64,000 nucleotides of DNA from Pseudolachnospira sp051055405 (GCF_051055405.1 NZ_CP167068.1:744001-808000), one strand, 5' to 3'; positions 8,823-17,966 are shown, counted from the stretch's first letter. The notes: generated from the letters alone by a model not told the origin. Made by a program: numbers and translations.

Positions 8823-9782
8823 ATGGGAAAATATATTATCAAGCGCCTTTTTATGGCACTGGGCGTGCTGCTAGGCGTATCTCTTTTGATTTTTATTCTC
8901 CTGGATCTGGCTCCCGGTGATCCGGCTAGACAGATTTTAGGAGAGACAGCTACGGCGGAAGCGGTAGAGAATCTCAGAGAAGAAATGGGATTAAATCGGC
9001 CTCTGGTGGTTCGTTGGGGCGAATATTTAAGGGACATTGTGCTGCACGGTGATTTTGGAACCTCTTATAAGAGCAATGAACCGGTGGCAAAAGAAATTTT
9101 AACCCGTTTTGTGACCACGATCAATTTTGCCCTGGTAGTTTTTTGTCTGACCTTATTGGTTGGTATTCCTCTGGGTATCATTTCTGCTATTCGGCGAGGA
9201 ACCTGGGCAGATACTGTTTTGACTTCGATTGCAATGATTTTTATGGCGGTTCCTGGCTTTTGGCTAGGGTTGATGCTGATTCTGGTCTTGGCCTGTAAAC
9301 TGGCGATTCTGCCGGTATCTGGCTGGTATGGACCGGTATATTGGATTATGCCCTGCGTCACCCACGGCGCCTTCCAGATCGCCAGTCTTATGAAAACAAC
9401 CCGTGCCAGTATGTTGGATGTGACAAGGCAGGATTACATATCGACAGCCCGAGCTAAGGGACTGCGGGAGAAGCGGGTAGTGTATCATCATATGCTGAAA
9501 AACGCTTTGATTCCTGTAATAACGAATTTGGGTACGATGCTGGGACACCTTCTGGGCGGAGCGATGGTTATTGAGCAGATCTTTGCCGTTCCAGGCTTAG
9601 GAAAGTTCCTGATCGAGTCTTTAGGAAACCGCGATTTCCCTGTCGTACAGGGCGGCGTTCTCCTTATCTCGGCCGTATATAGCGTGATGATCCTTTTGAC
9701 CGATATCTTGTACACGGTTGTGGATCCTCGTCTGCGTTCCATGTATACCAGCAAGAAAAAATCCGTAAAGAAAGGAGCGTAG
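8823..9782 (+). CDS. dppB: ABC transporter permease, DppB/OppB type
   Basis: 319 residues with six predicted membrane segments. The N-terminal GKYIIKRLFMALGVLLGVSLLIF and FxLLDLAPGDPA segments are the OppB/DppB hallmark, and the binding-protein-dependent permease signature (EAA loop) is near ARAKGLREKRVVYHHMLKNA. It forms half of the membrane channel with the next gene. GGAGAG lies before the ATG. It sits after the attenuator and 5 nt before dppC. Confidence 0.95.
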   Translation: MGKYIIKRLFMALGVLLGVSLLIFILLDLAPGDPARQILGETATAEAVENLREEMGLNRPLVVRWGEYLRDIVLHGDFGTSYKSNEPVAKEILTRFVTTINFALVVFCLTLLVGIPLGIISAIRRGTWADTVLTSIAMIFMAVPGFWLGLMLILVLACKLAILPVSGWYGPVYWIMPCVTHGAFQIASLMKTTRASMLDVTRQDYISTARAKGLREKRVVYHHMLKNALIPVITNLGTMLGHLLGGAMVIEQIFAVPGLGKFLIESLGNRDFPVVQGGVLLISAVYSVMILLTDILYTVVDPRLRSMYTSKKKSVKKGA

Positions 9783-9787
9783 AGGCC

Positions 9788-10669
9788 ATGTCTGAAAAAA
9801 ATCAAACAGAAAAGCAAGTTTATAAGAAACAGAGCCGTGCGGGGATGATTTGGCGCCAGTATAAGAAGAATAAGTTATCTATGTTCAGCTTAGTATTGAT
9901 TCTGCTGGTAGCGCTTGTTGCCATTTTGGCTCCCCTGATTGCCCCTTACGGCGCTACGGAACAGAAAGTAGCGGATCGTTTCCTGGGCCCCTGTGCAGCG
10001 CATCTTTTTGGCACCGATGGTTTAGGACGTGATATTTTCAGCCGTATTTTGTATGGCGCTCGGATCTCCATGACAGTAGGACTGATTTCTACGAGCGTAT
10101 CTGCATTTTTTGGAATTATTCTTGGCGCAATCGCTGGTTTTTATGGCGGAAAAATTGACAATATTATCATGCGTATCTTGGACGTTTTCATGGCGATTCC
10201 GAATATGCTGATGGCTGTGGTACTTTCGGCTACTCTGGGAACCGGTATCTTTAACTGTATGTTGGCGGTAGGTATCACAGGTGTTCCCAATATGGCTCGT
10301 GTGGCCAGGGCGTCTGTTATGACCCAGAGAAACCAGGAATATATTGAATCGGCCCGCTCAAATAATGCGGGAAATGGGCGCATTATTTTCCGGTATGTAT
10401 TGCCCAATGCGTTGTCTCCGATCTTTGTGGCTGTGGCCAGCGGAATCGCCAATGCGATTACGGTAGCCGCTTCCCTGAGTTTTATCGGCCTGGGTATTCA
10501 GCCTCCGAATCCGGAGTGGGGAGCCATGCTGGCGGCAGGCAGAGAGTATATCATGAAGTATCCCTGGTTGTGTATTTTCCCCGGAATTGCCATCCTGATC
10601 ACCGTTTTCTGCCTGAATAACATTGGAGACGGACTGCGGGATGCTCTGGATCCGCGACTGAAGAATTAG
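9788..10669 (+). CDS. dppC: ABC transporter permease, DppC/OppC type
   Basis: 293 residues. An N-terminal cytoplasmic tail is followed by the OppC_N helix (about 33-55), the HLFGTDGLGRDIFSRILYGARIS loop typical of DppC/OppC, and the permease domain with the EAA-type segment ESARSNNAGNGRIIFRYVLPNA. The usual G-A in the EAA loop is replaced by N-N, a small departure from the family. It forms the second half of the membrane channel and is tightly packed between dppB and dppD. Confidence 0.95.
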   Translation: MSEKNQTEKQVYKKQSRAGMIWRQYKKNKLSMFSLVLILLVALVAILAPLIAPYGATEQKVADRFLGPCAAHLFGTDGLGRDIFSRILYGARISMTVGLISTSVSAFFGIILGAIAGFYGGKIDNIIMRILDVFMAIPNMLMAVVLSATLGTGIFNCMLAVGITGVPNMARVARASVMTQRNQEYIESARSNNAGNGRIIFRYVLPNALSPIFVAVASGIANAITVAASLSFIGLGIQPPNPEWGAMLAAGREYIMKYPWLCIFPGIAILITVFCLNNIGDGLRDALDPRLKN

Positions 10670-10678
10670 GAGGAGAGT

Positions 10679-11653
10679 ATGGGACAGGACAAATTACTAG
10701 AAATAGAGGATTTAGCGATTTACTATATTACCGATGACGTTGGCACCTGCAAAGCAGTCAACCATGTGGATTTGACTTTGGAGCGGGGAGAAACGTTAGG
10801 CTTGGTAGGAGAAACTGGAGCCGGAAAGACCACGATTGCCAGAGGCATTTTGCGCCTGGTTATGGAACCTCCGGGAAAATATATCAGTGGTTCGATCAAA
10901 TTCCATGGGGAAGATCTTCTAAAGAAAAGCGTGAAGGAAATGCAGAAGATCCGTGGAGCAAAGATCTCCATGATTTTCCAGGACCCGATGACGGCTTTAA
11001 ACCCCACGGACCCGGTGGGAGAACAGATTGCGGAAGTATTGTTTTATCAGAAGAATCTGACCAAGGCGGAATCGAAAAAACAGGCGGAGGCCATGATGGA
11101 GATGGTAGGAATCCCCAAAGAGCGTTATGGGGAGTACCCTCATCAGTTTTCCGGCGGAATGAAGCAGCGTATCGTTATTGCGATCGCTCTTGCCTGCAAC
11201 CCGGAGCTTTTGATCGCCGACGAGCCGACTACGGCTCTTGATGTAACTATCCAGGCACAGGTTCTGGATATGATGCGGAAATTGAAAAAAGAGCTGGGGA
11301 CGGCCATGCTGCTGATCACTCACGATTTGGGAGTAGTGGCGGAAATGTGTGAGAAGGTCGCGATCATCTATGCCGGAGAAGTGGTAGAGATGGGGCGGAT
11401 TGAACATATTTACGATGAGACCATGCATCCTTACACCATCGGCCTGTTTGGCTCTTTGCCAAGCGTAGCGGGAACCGAGGACCGGTTAAAACCCATTGAT
11501 GGCTTGATGCCGGATCCAGCGGATCTTCCGCCAGGATGTAAGTTTGCTCCACGCTGCCCGAACCGTTGTCCGGATTGTGAGACACAGCAAATCCCGCTTC
11601 GGGAAGTCGCTCCGGGACATTGGGTGCGGTGCATTCATCTAGGGGAGGTGTAA
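10679..11653 (+). CDS. dppD: ABC transporter ATP-binding protein, DppD/OppD type
   Basis: 324 residues. Walker A GETGAGKTT at 44-52, signature FSGGMKQR at about 157, Walker B LLIADEPTTALD at about 177 and the H-loop THD after it are all intact. The C-terminal oligopeptide/dipeptide extension with PGCKFAPRCPNRCP is present, whose cysteines in some relatives bind an iron-sulfur cluster. It powers import together with the next ATPase. It starts 9 nt after dppC with AGGAGAG as ribosome binding site. Confidence 0.95.
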   Translation: MGQDKLLEIEDLAIYYITDDVGTCKAVNHVDLTLERGETLGLVGETGAGKTTIARGILRLVMEPPGKYISGSIKFHGEDLLKKSVKEMQKIRGAKISMIFQDPMTALNPTDPVGEQIAEVLFYQKNLTKAESKKQAEAMMEMVGIPKERYGEYPHQFSGGMKQRIVIAIALACNPELLIADEPTTALDVTIQAQVLDMMRKLKKELGTAMLLITHDLGVVAEMCEKVAIIYAGEVVEMGRIEHIYDETMHPYTIGLFGSLPSVAGTEDRLKPIDGLMPDPADLPPGCKFAPRCPNRCPDCETQQIPLREVAPGHWVRCIHLGEV

Positions 11654-11657
11654 GGAT

Positions 11658-12614
11658 ATGTCCGTGTTAGTAGAAGCAAAAGAACTAAAGAAATATTTTG
11701 ATACAAAATCCGGCCAGCTTCATGCGGTAGATGGGATCAATTTCCAGATTGAAGAGGGAAGGACCTTGGGAGTCGTTGGCGAAAGCGGCTGTGGAAAATC
11801 CACTTTAGGCCGCACGATCCTTCATCTGTTGGAGAGCACGGATGGCCAGTTGTTTTTTGAGGGTAAGGATGTAACAAAGCTGGATAAAGAAGGCTTAAAG
11901 GCGCTGCGCCGGCAGGCTCAGATGATTTTCCAGGATCCGTATTCCTCCTTGAATCCTCGTATGACGGTCAGCCAGTTGATCGCGGAACCACTGAAGATTG
12001 AGAAGCAGCTGTCAAAAGCGGATGTGGAAAAGAAGGTATTGGAACTGATGGATACCGTTGGCTTGGCGCGCCGTCTGTTTCATACCTATCCTCACGAGCT
12101 GGACGGCGGACGCCGTCAGAGAATCGGCGTGGCGAAAGCGTTGGCGGTAAATCCAAAGTTCATCGTCTGCGATGAGCCGGTATCGGCGTTGGACGTATCT
12201 ATCCAGGCTCAGATTCTGAATCTTTTGAAGGATTTGCAGGAAGAGCGGGGACTTACTTATATGTTTATCACCCATGATTTGTCGGTGGTAAAATATATTT
12301 CCCATGATATTATGGTCATGTATCTGGGACAGATGGTGGAAAAAGGACCTGCCAAGGAGATCTTTGATACGACGATCCATCCTTACACCAAGGCATTGTT
12401 CTCCGCTCTGCCTCAGCCCAGCATTCATAACCGGCAGGAACGGATCCTCTTAAAAGGAGAACTGTCTTCTCCGATCAACCCGAAACCGGGATGCCGTTTT
12501 GCCAAACGGTGCATCTATGCGAAGGACATCTGCTTTGCGGAGTCGCCGGCCCTGGAAGAGTATGAGCCGAATCATATGGTGGCTTGCCACTTCGCTCATG
12601 AGATCAACAAATAG
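11658..12614 (+). CDS. dppF: ABC transporter ATP-binding protein, DppF/OppF type
   Basis: 318 residues. Walker A GESGCGKST at 41-49 and Walker B FIVCDEPVSALD are standard, and a C-terminal oligopeptide extension with PGCRFAKRC is present. The ABC signature reads L-D-G-G-R-R-Q-R (about 147-154) instead of L-S-G-G-Q-x-Q-R: the signature serine that contacts ATP is an aspartate. This makes the DppD/DppF pair asymmetric, probably with one degenerate ATP site. It lies 4 nt after dppD and 14 nt before the serine hydrolase gene. Confidence 0.94.
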   Translation: MSVLVEAKELKKYFDTKSGQLHAVDGINFQIEEGRTLGVVGESGCGKSTLGRTILHLLESTDGQLFFEGKDVTKLDKEGLKALRRQAQMIFQDPYSSLNPRMTVSQLIAEPLKIEKQLSKADVEKKVLELMDTVGLARRLFHTYPHELDGGRRQRIGVAKALAVNPKFIVCDEPVSALDVSIQAQILNLLKDLQEERGLTYMFITHDLSVVKYISHDIMVMYLGQMVEKGPAKEIFDTTIHPYTKALFSALPQPSIHNRQERILLKGELSSPINPKPGCRFAKRCIYAKDICFAESPALEEYEPNHMVACHFAHEINK

Positions 12615-12628
12615 GGAAAGGGAACAGT

Positions 12629-14200
12629 ATGGTACGGAAGGAATTTGAACGGGTATCCCCGGAGTCGGTGGGAATTTCCAGCGAGGATATTTTGGCATTA
12701 TTGGATGAACTGGAAGATTTTCCCAATTGTGAACCCCATGGACTGATGATTTTGCGTCATGGTAAGGTCTGTGCGGAGGGATGGTGGGCTCCTTATGCGA
12801 AAAATATTCCCCAGGAATTGTTTTCCATGTCCAAAACCTACACGGCGACGGGAGTGGGGATTGCTTACACAGAAGGCTATTTCGACTTGGATGATCCATT
12901 AGTGAAATATTTCCCGGAATACGCCGATCTGTGCGACGACCCCCGTGGCCGGGAGATTACGGTGCGTCACGTATTGATGATGTCTTCCGGTAAGCTTTTG
13001 GAGCGGACGGATATTGCGGAATGGATTCCTCATTTCTTTGCCATGAAGATGGCCCATGATCCAGGAACTGTCTTTGAATACAGCGCCGAGGATACCCATA
13101 TGGGAGTCGCTCTGGTGGAACGGGTGACCGGCCGCCGGTTTGAAGACTATCTGGGTGAGAAACTCTGTGACAAAATTGGAATTGATAAGTCCCATCTGCA
13201 TTGGGGACACCTTTTAAACGGCAGCGTGGTCGGCTGCGGAGGCTTGAGCGCTACCGTGGAGGATAGTTTGCGTTTGATGAAGCTTTACCTGGACGGCGGC
13301 GTCTGGGAAGGAGAGCGACTTCTGAGCGAGGACTGGATTGCCCAGGCGACTTCCATTCAGATTGTTCCGGTCATACCGGAAAGTTCTGCACCTGGTTCTC
13401 CCAGCCAAAAGCCGGAGCCTTATGCGGAAGAAGGCGTCGAGAAGGGATATGGGTTCCAGACCTGGATCAACGGCGGCGGAATCGGCGGTGTTGTCGAGGC
13501 CAACGGAGGTCTGGGACAGTGTGCAACGGCCTATCTGGACTTGGATATGGTGGTTAGTTTCCAGGAATCGTCGGAACGAAATGGAATCGACGAAGGTCTG
13601 GGACGGGATTTTGTGGTGGCCCGCGTCAAGAAGATGGCGAAAGATCAGCCCCTGCCGGAAAATCCGGAAGCATATGCGCGATTGCAGCGGCGTTTGGCGC
13701 GTTTGATCCTGGAAAAACCGGAATCGCAGCCCCACAGTCCCACGGCGGAGCTGGTATCGGGGAGACGATATGTGGTTCAGGGAAACAGCAGTTTGACGTT
13801 CCGGAAACCTTTGTGGAAACACATGGTTCTCTGCGATCCCATCGTATATATGGATGGAATGAAGTGGTTTGCCTTTGATTTCTCCGCTGCGGCCACCTGC
13901 CGTCTTACCTTCTTTGAGATGGATCAGATCCGGGAATTGACGATCGGTATCGATGGTATGAGCCGCTTAAACAGCTATGGAAATGACCGGATACCGGGGA
14001 TTGATCAGGTGCTGATGGACGGTTACTGGGTGAAGCCGGATACGTTCCGGGTGAAAGCCCGCTGGATTCAGACCTGCTATGCCATCAGCCTGGACTTCTG
14101 TTTCCAGGAGAAAGAGGTTTTGGTCACAGCGGCAAAAGTCAGCGGCGACCTATCGGAGCACCCGATGAGAGTAACGGATTACCGGGCCGTTTGCCGGTAA
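12629..14200 (+). CDS. Serine hydrolase of the beta-lactamase/class C family (esterase or amidase-like)
   Basis: 523 residues. The catalytic S-x-x-K is Ser66-Met-Ser-Lys69, and Tyr151-Ser-Ala is the second motif (Y-x-N/A-type). A Gly-rich ANGGLGQ segment around 290-300 replaces the third K-T-G motif, as in many class C esterase relatives. The catalytic domain ends near residue 340; the last 170 residues form a beta-rich extra domain I do not recognise. There is no signal peptide, so it should act in the cytoplasm, unlike a true beta-lactamase. Being 14 nt after dppF, it probably hydrolyses the imported compound. The specific substrate is unknown. Confidence 0.85.
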   Translation: MVRKEFERVSPESVGISSEDILALLDELEDFPNCEPHGLMILRHGKVCAEGWWAPYAKNIPQELFSMSKTYTATGVGIAYTEGYFDLDDPLVKYFPEYADLCDDPRGREITVRHVLMMSSGKLLERTDIAEWIPHFFAMKMAHDPGTVFEYSAEDTHMGVALVERVTGRRFEDYLGEKLCDKIGIDKSHLHWGHLLNGSVVGCGGLSATVEDSLRLMKLYLDGGVWEGERLLSEDWIAQATSIQIVPVIPESSAPGSPSQKPEPYAEEGVEKGYGFQTWINGGGIGGVVEANGGLGQCATAYLDLDMVVSFQESSERNGIDEGLGRDFVVARVKKMAKDQPLPENPEAYARLQRRLARLILEKPESQPHSPTAELVSGRRYVVQGNSSLTFRKPLWKHMVLCDPIVYMDGMKWFAFDFSAAATCRLTFFEMDQIRELTIGIDGMSRLNSYGNDRIPGIDQVLMDGYWVKPDTFRVKARWIQTCYAISLDFCFQEKEVLVTAAKVSGDLSEHPMRVTDYRAVCR

Positions 14201-14240
14201 TTGTGATATGCGCTTGCCAAGGGAGTAGGAGGAATACGGG

Positions 14241-15200
14241 ATGAAAACGAGAGTGACGGAATTATTGGGAATTCAATATCCGATCTTACAGGGCGCTATG
14301 GCCTGGATTTCCCGGCCGGAACTGGTAGCCGCTGTGTCCAACGGCGGCGGAGCCGGAATTTTGACGACCAACTGGGGGCCGGAGCAGTTGCTGCGGGATA
14401 TCCGGAGGATTCGAGAATTGACGGATAAGCCTTTTGGCGTCAATACCAATCATGGTCTGCGAAATGTGGAAGACCGGGAGGAAATCTTTCGGATTATTAT
14501 AGAAGAAAAGGTTCCCTTTGTGACCATGGGCGCTGGAGACCAGCGGCCTTATATCCCGGTATTCCGGGCAGGCGGTGTAAAAACCATCTGTATTGTGCCG
14601 AAGACCCGTTTGGCGAAGCGGATCGAAGCAGCAGGCGCGGACGCGTTGATCATAGAGGGAACGGAAGCCGGAGGCCGGATTGGGACTCTGACTACCATGG
14701 CGTTGATGTCCAATGTGATTCCTGAAGTGACGATTCCGGTCATTGCCGCCGGAGGGATTGTGGATGGAAGAGGAATGGCGGCCGCCATGGTGATGGGAGC
14801 AGACGGGATACAGATGGGCTCTCGTTTCCTGCTTGCGGAAGAGTGCCATGCGTTTCATCCGGATAATGTAAAGCGGCTTTTAGAAGCAACGGACGACGAC
14901 AGTACGGAAGTTGGGCTATCTCGTGGGAAAGGGATGCGGGGACTCCGCAGTCCTTTTTCCGAGCGGTATCACGAGATGGAGATTGCCGGGGTTCCGGTAG
15001 AAGAATTGAATGCGTTGGCGGCTGAGATGAGCCGGAAAGTAGCGGAAGAAGGCATTGGAGCAGATGGAATGAACGGCATTGTCCAATGCGGGCAAAGCGT
15101 AGGACCGCTAAAGAAGGTGCAGCCGGCGGCTGAGATTTTGAGAACGGTAACGGAAGAAGCTGCGGAGATTCTAAAAAAAGCGCCTGGACTATTGGGATAA
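14241..15200 (+). CDS. FMN-dependent nitronate monooxygenase/enoyl-ACP reductase II (FabK)-like oxidoreductase
   Basis: 319 residues with the 2-nitropropane dioxygenase/FabK TIM-barrel pattern: QYPILQGAMAWIS at the start, the IVPK strand, EGTEAGG at 139-145, IPVIAAGGI and the phosphate-binding GADGIQMGSRFL. FabK and nitronate monooxygenases have EAGGH at the centre; here residue 146 is Arg, so the family histidine is lost. That argues against a plain FabK or nitronate monooxygenase role and for a changed substrate, perhaps an enoyl-CoA or enoate from this cluster. No other fatty-acid synthesis gene is nearby. GTAGGAGGA precedes ATG 14241. Confidence 0.85.
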   Translation: MKTRVTELLGIQYPILQGAMAWISRPELVAAVSNGGGAGILTTNWGPEQLLRDIRRIRELTDKPFGVNTNHGLRNVEDREEIFRIIIEEKVPFVTMGAGDQRPYIPVFRAGGVKTICIVPKTRLAKRIEAAGADALIIEGTEAGGRIGTLTTMALMSNVIPEVTIPVIAAGGIVDGRGMAAAMVMGADGIQMGSRFLLAEECHAFHPDNVKRLLEATDDDSTEVGLSRGKGMRGLRSPFSERYHEMEIAGVPVEELNALAAEMSRKVAEEGIGADGMNGIVQCGQSVGPLKKVQPAAEILRTVTEEAAEILKKAPGLLG

Positions 15201-15210
15201 ATGTCCAGGC
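15171..15210 (-). terminator. Terminator of the second LysR gene, lying inside the end of the FMN oxidoreductase gene
   Basis: On the minus strand GCCTGGAC (15210-15203) pairs with GTCCAGGC (15189-15182), followed after two bases by seven T residues (15179-15173). The hairpin covers the stop codon of the convergent plus-strand gene, so the same bases code for its last residues. Confidence 0.8.
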
Positions 15211-15225
15211 GGAGGGGAAGCGGTT

Positions 15226-16158
15226 TTAGTTGGTTTTCTTTGCCGTGCAGGATGCGGGCGGCAGCAGTTTTAGAATTTCGTTGTCCTCATAGGCTTTTAC
15301 CGTCTCAATGAAATGTTCCATATCTGGGGATAGGTATTTGTACTTGTGACGGACGAGGCTGAAATTTCGGTTCCAGACACCGTCTTTTACGGGTACCACG
15401 CGGATCTCTCCGGTGCGGACCTCTTCTTCCACCAGACGGATGGAGATAACGGATAGTCCTTGATTATCCATCACAGCATGTTTGATGGTGCCGGCGTTGG
15501 TACATTCCCAGCGAACATCCAGCGGATAGCCGCGTTCGGCCATGAAGGTTTCAAATAAAGAACGGGTACCGCTGCCTTGCTCTCGAAGAATAAAGGGCTC
15601 GGCAGCGATTTCTTTGAGGGAAACCTGGGGACGCTGAAAAAATGGATGAGCCTTGCCGCATACCAGTACCAGGAAATCCCGAATGACCGGTTCTGAAATC
15701 AGATCGGGACTCTGGACTTCTCCTTCGACCAGCGCAATGTCCAGTTCTGCGTTTAACAGTTTTTCTTCGATGGCATGGGTATTATTGACATAAATTCTTG
15801 GATCTGCGTCGGGATAGATTTTTCGGAACTGGCGAAGGATTCGATGAATCAGACAGTCTCCGACCGTGACGGTAGCTCCGATGTGGACGGGGAGCGTTTG
15901 CAGGGCGGAAAGCATCGTCTCATTTAATTTCTGATAGGAAGCGAGGACATCTTTGGCATTTTGCAGCAATAGTTTTCCTGCTTCGGTTAGATAAAGGCCC
16001 CTGGGGTAGCGTTCAAACAGTTTGGTTTGATAATGTTTTTCCAGTTCGGCGATGGATTGGCTGACCGTTGGCTGGGAAATAAAAAGGTGGGAGGCTGCCA
16101 GGCTCATCTTTCCGCAGGCAGCGACCTCCACAAAAATTTGCAGATGGCGTAATGTCAT
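15226..16158 (-). CDS. LysR family transcriptional regulator (CysL/CbbR-like)
   Basis: 310 residues. A typical LysR winged helix-turn-helix is at 1-60 (SLAASHLFISQPTVSQSIAELE), then the effector-binding domain with the REQGSGTR segment near residue 190 seen in CysL, CbbR and similar regulators. AAGGAG lies before its ATG. It is divergent from the CoA-disulfide reductase and sulfite reductase genes, which are the natural targets; CysL-type regulators control sulfite reductase in Bacillus. The effector is not known. It ends at a terminator inside the neighbouring convergent gene. Confidence 0.92.
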   Translation of the reverse strand: MTLRHLQIFVEVAACGKMSLAASHLFISQPTVSQSIAELEKHYQTKLFERYPRGLYLTEAGKLLLQNAKDVLASYQKLNETMLSALQTLPVHIGATVTVGDCLIHRILRQFRKIYPDADPRIYVNNTHAIEEKLLNAELDIALVEGEVQSPDLISEPVIRDFLVLVCGKAHPFFQRPQVSLKEIAAEPFILREQGSGTRSLFETFMAERGYPLDVRWECTNAGTIKHAVMDNQGLSVISIRLVEEEVRTGEIRVVPVKDGVWNRNFSLVRHKYKYLSPDMEHFIETVKAYEDNEILKLLPPASCTAKKTN

Positions 16159-16340
16159 ATTGTCTCCTTGAATCCATAGAATGAAATGTATTGGTGTTTA
16201 CTTATGGATACGATTTGATAATACTATTTTACGGAGAAAAAAGCAAGTATTATAATTATAAAGAAAGAAAAGAACGAAAGAGCTTTTCGCTATGGGGAGT
16301 AGAAGAGAGAAAAGTTCCAAAAGAAATAAGGAGGCGTAAC
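16159..16340 (+). promoter_or_regulatory. Promoter and possible LysR operator for the sulfur-redox genes
   Basis: TTTACG (16228-16233), 17 nt, TATAAT (16251-16256) is a good sigma-A promoter directed at the reductase gene, with an A-rich leader. Upstream an inverted repeat ATCCATA (16172-16178) and TATGGAT (16203-16209), 24 nt apart, sits where a LysR activator could bind between the two divergent genes. The ribosome binding site is AAGGAGG at 16328-16334. Confidence 0.65.
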
Positions 16341-17966
16341 ATGAAAGTATTGATTATCGGCGGAGTTGCTGCTGGAACCAAGACCGCGGCAAAACTGAAG
16401 CGCGAACATCGAGATTACGAAGTGACGATCCTGACCAAGGGGGAGGATATTTCCTATGCAGGCTGTGGTCTGCCGTATTACGTAGGAGATGTCATCCATG
16501 ATCGGGCGGAGCTGATTGTAAATACCCCCGAATCTTTTTCCAATTTGACTGGCGTGGTGGTGAAAAACCGCACGGAAGTTACGGCCCTTGACCGGGAGAA
16601 AAAGACGGTTTTGGCAAAAGATTTGGCTACCGGTGAGGAAACAGAGTACGCTTACGACAAATTGGTCATTGCCGTTGGCGCGGACCCTGTGAAGCCGCCC
16701 CTGCCGGGCTTAGACCTGGAGGGTGTGTACTTTATGCGTACCCCTGCGGACGCCATTACTCTGAGAGACGCGGTTGAGGCTGGAAAAGTAAAACGCGTGG
16801 TTATTGTCGGCGGTGGATTTATCGGTCTTGAGTTGGCGGAAAACCTGCAGGCTCAAGGCGCAAAGGTATCCATCATCGATATGGCGCCTCAGGTGCTGCC
16901 GGGCTTTGATCCGGAACTGGCGGAGTATGTGGAGAACCATCTGGCTGACCGCGGAATCATGGCTTTTACCGGCACGAAACTGGCTGGTGTGGAAGGCGAA
17001 AACGGTCATGTCACCAAGGTGCTGACGGAGAAGCGTGGAATGAAAGCAGATACGGTGATTCTTTCCATGGGAATTCGCCCGAATACGGCATTTTTGGCTG
17101 ACAGCGGCCTGGAAATGTTCAAGGGAACGATTTGTGTTGACGAGCATCTGCAGACCAACGATCCGGATATCTATGCGGTAGGCGACTGCGCCTTTACCAG
17201 AAATCGTCAGACGGGAAATAAGGCTTGGTCTCCGCTGGGATCTTCCGCGAACATGGAGGGCCGTGTGGCGGCTCGTGTGATCGCCGGAGAGGATGTTACT
17301 TACACGGGTGTGTTTGGCACCAGTATCGCGCAGCTGCCGGGATTGAACGTTGGACGTACCGGCCTGACGGAAACTGCGGCGAAAGATATGGGAATTGACG
17401 CGGAGAGCGTCGTTTTGATTACCGACGATAAGGCCCACTATTATCCGGGAGCTTCCACCTTTATTATCAAGCTCATTGCGGAAAAAGGCACCAAGAAGCT
17501 GTTGGGTGTGCAGGTACTGGGTGCAGGCGCGGTAGATAAGGTAGTGGACATCTGTGTGATGGCGATCGCGATGAACGCGACTCTGAATGATATGGAGAGC
17601 TTGGACTTTGCCTATGCGCCGCCGTTCTCCACCGCGATTCATCCGCTGGTAAATGCGGTAAACGTACTGCTGAACAAGATGGATGGCCGTCTGGCTTCCA
17701 TCACTCCGGCAGAGTACAAGGCAGGCGCTGCGGAAGGCTACAAAGTAATGGATGTTTCCTTGAGTCCTTCGATTGACGGCGCGCCGTATATTGACCTGAC
17801 GAAGATCAATGGCGAAGTACCGGGCTTTGGCAAGGATGAGAAGATCCTGGTAGTATGCAACAAAGGAAAACGGGCCTATCTGACGCAGAATCGTTTGAAA
17901 TATTATGGCTATACCAACACGGTTGTGCTGGAAGGCGGAAATATTTTTACTGACGTAAAGGCATAA
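16341..17966 (+). CDS. CoA-disulfide reductase with C-terminal rhodanese-like domain (FAD-dependent pyridine nucleotide-disulfide oxidoreductase)
   Basis: 541 residues from ATG 16341 (AAGGAGG 6 nt before); upstream in-frame codons lie in the promoter. The N-terminal FAD fold is GGVAAG (about 7-12), the single redox Cys42 is in YAGCGLPYY as in CoA-disulfide reductases and NADH oxidases, the NAD(P)H fold VGGGFIGLE is at about 156, and the second FAD motif is DIYAVGDC. From about residue 455 a rhodanese-like domain carries Cys506 in VCNKGKRA. Such fusions in bacteria reduce CoA persulfide, polysulfide or elemental sulfur using NAD(P)H. The sulfite reductase subunit downstream supports a sulfur role. 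Cytoplasmic. Confidence 0.9.
   Translation: MKVLIIGGVAAGTKTAAKLKREHRDYEVTILTKGEDISYAGCGLPYYVGDVIHDRAELIVNTPESFSNLTGVVVKNRTEVTALDREKKTVLAKDLATGEETEYAYDKLVIAVGADPVKPPLPGLDLEGVYFMRTPADAITLRDAVEAGKVKRVVIVGGGFIGLELAENLQAQGAKVSIIDMAPQVLPGFDPELAEYVENHLADRGIMAFTGTKLAGVEGENGHVTKVLTEKRGMKADTVILSMGIRPNTAFLADSGLEMFKGTICVDEHLQTNDPDIYAVGDCAFTRNRQTGNKAWSPLGSSANMEGRVAARVIAGEDVTYTGVFGTSIAQLPGLNVGRTGLTETAAKDMGIDAESVVLITDDKAHYYPGASTFIIKLIAEKGTKKLLGVQVLGAGAVDKVVDICVMAIAMNATLNDMESLDFAYAPPFSTAIHPLVNAVNVLLNKMDGRLASITPAEYKAGAAEGYKVMDVSLSPSIDGAPYIDLTKINGEVPGFGKDEKILVVCNKGKRAYLTQNRLKYYGYTNTVVLEGGNIFTDVKA

Noticed and set aside
8626..8874. Small open frame between the binding protein and DppB
   Set aside because: It covers the attenuator hairpins and runs into dppB, with no ribosome binding site.
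12629..14200. Beta-lactamase resistance gene
   Set aside because: S-x-x-K and Y-S-A motifs are present, but there is no signal peptide, the third motif differs, and the operon context is catabolic.
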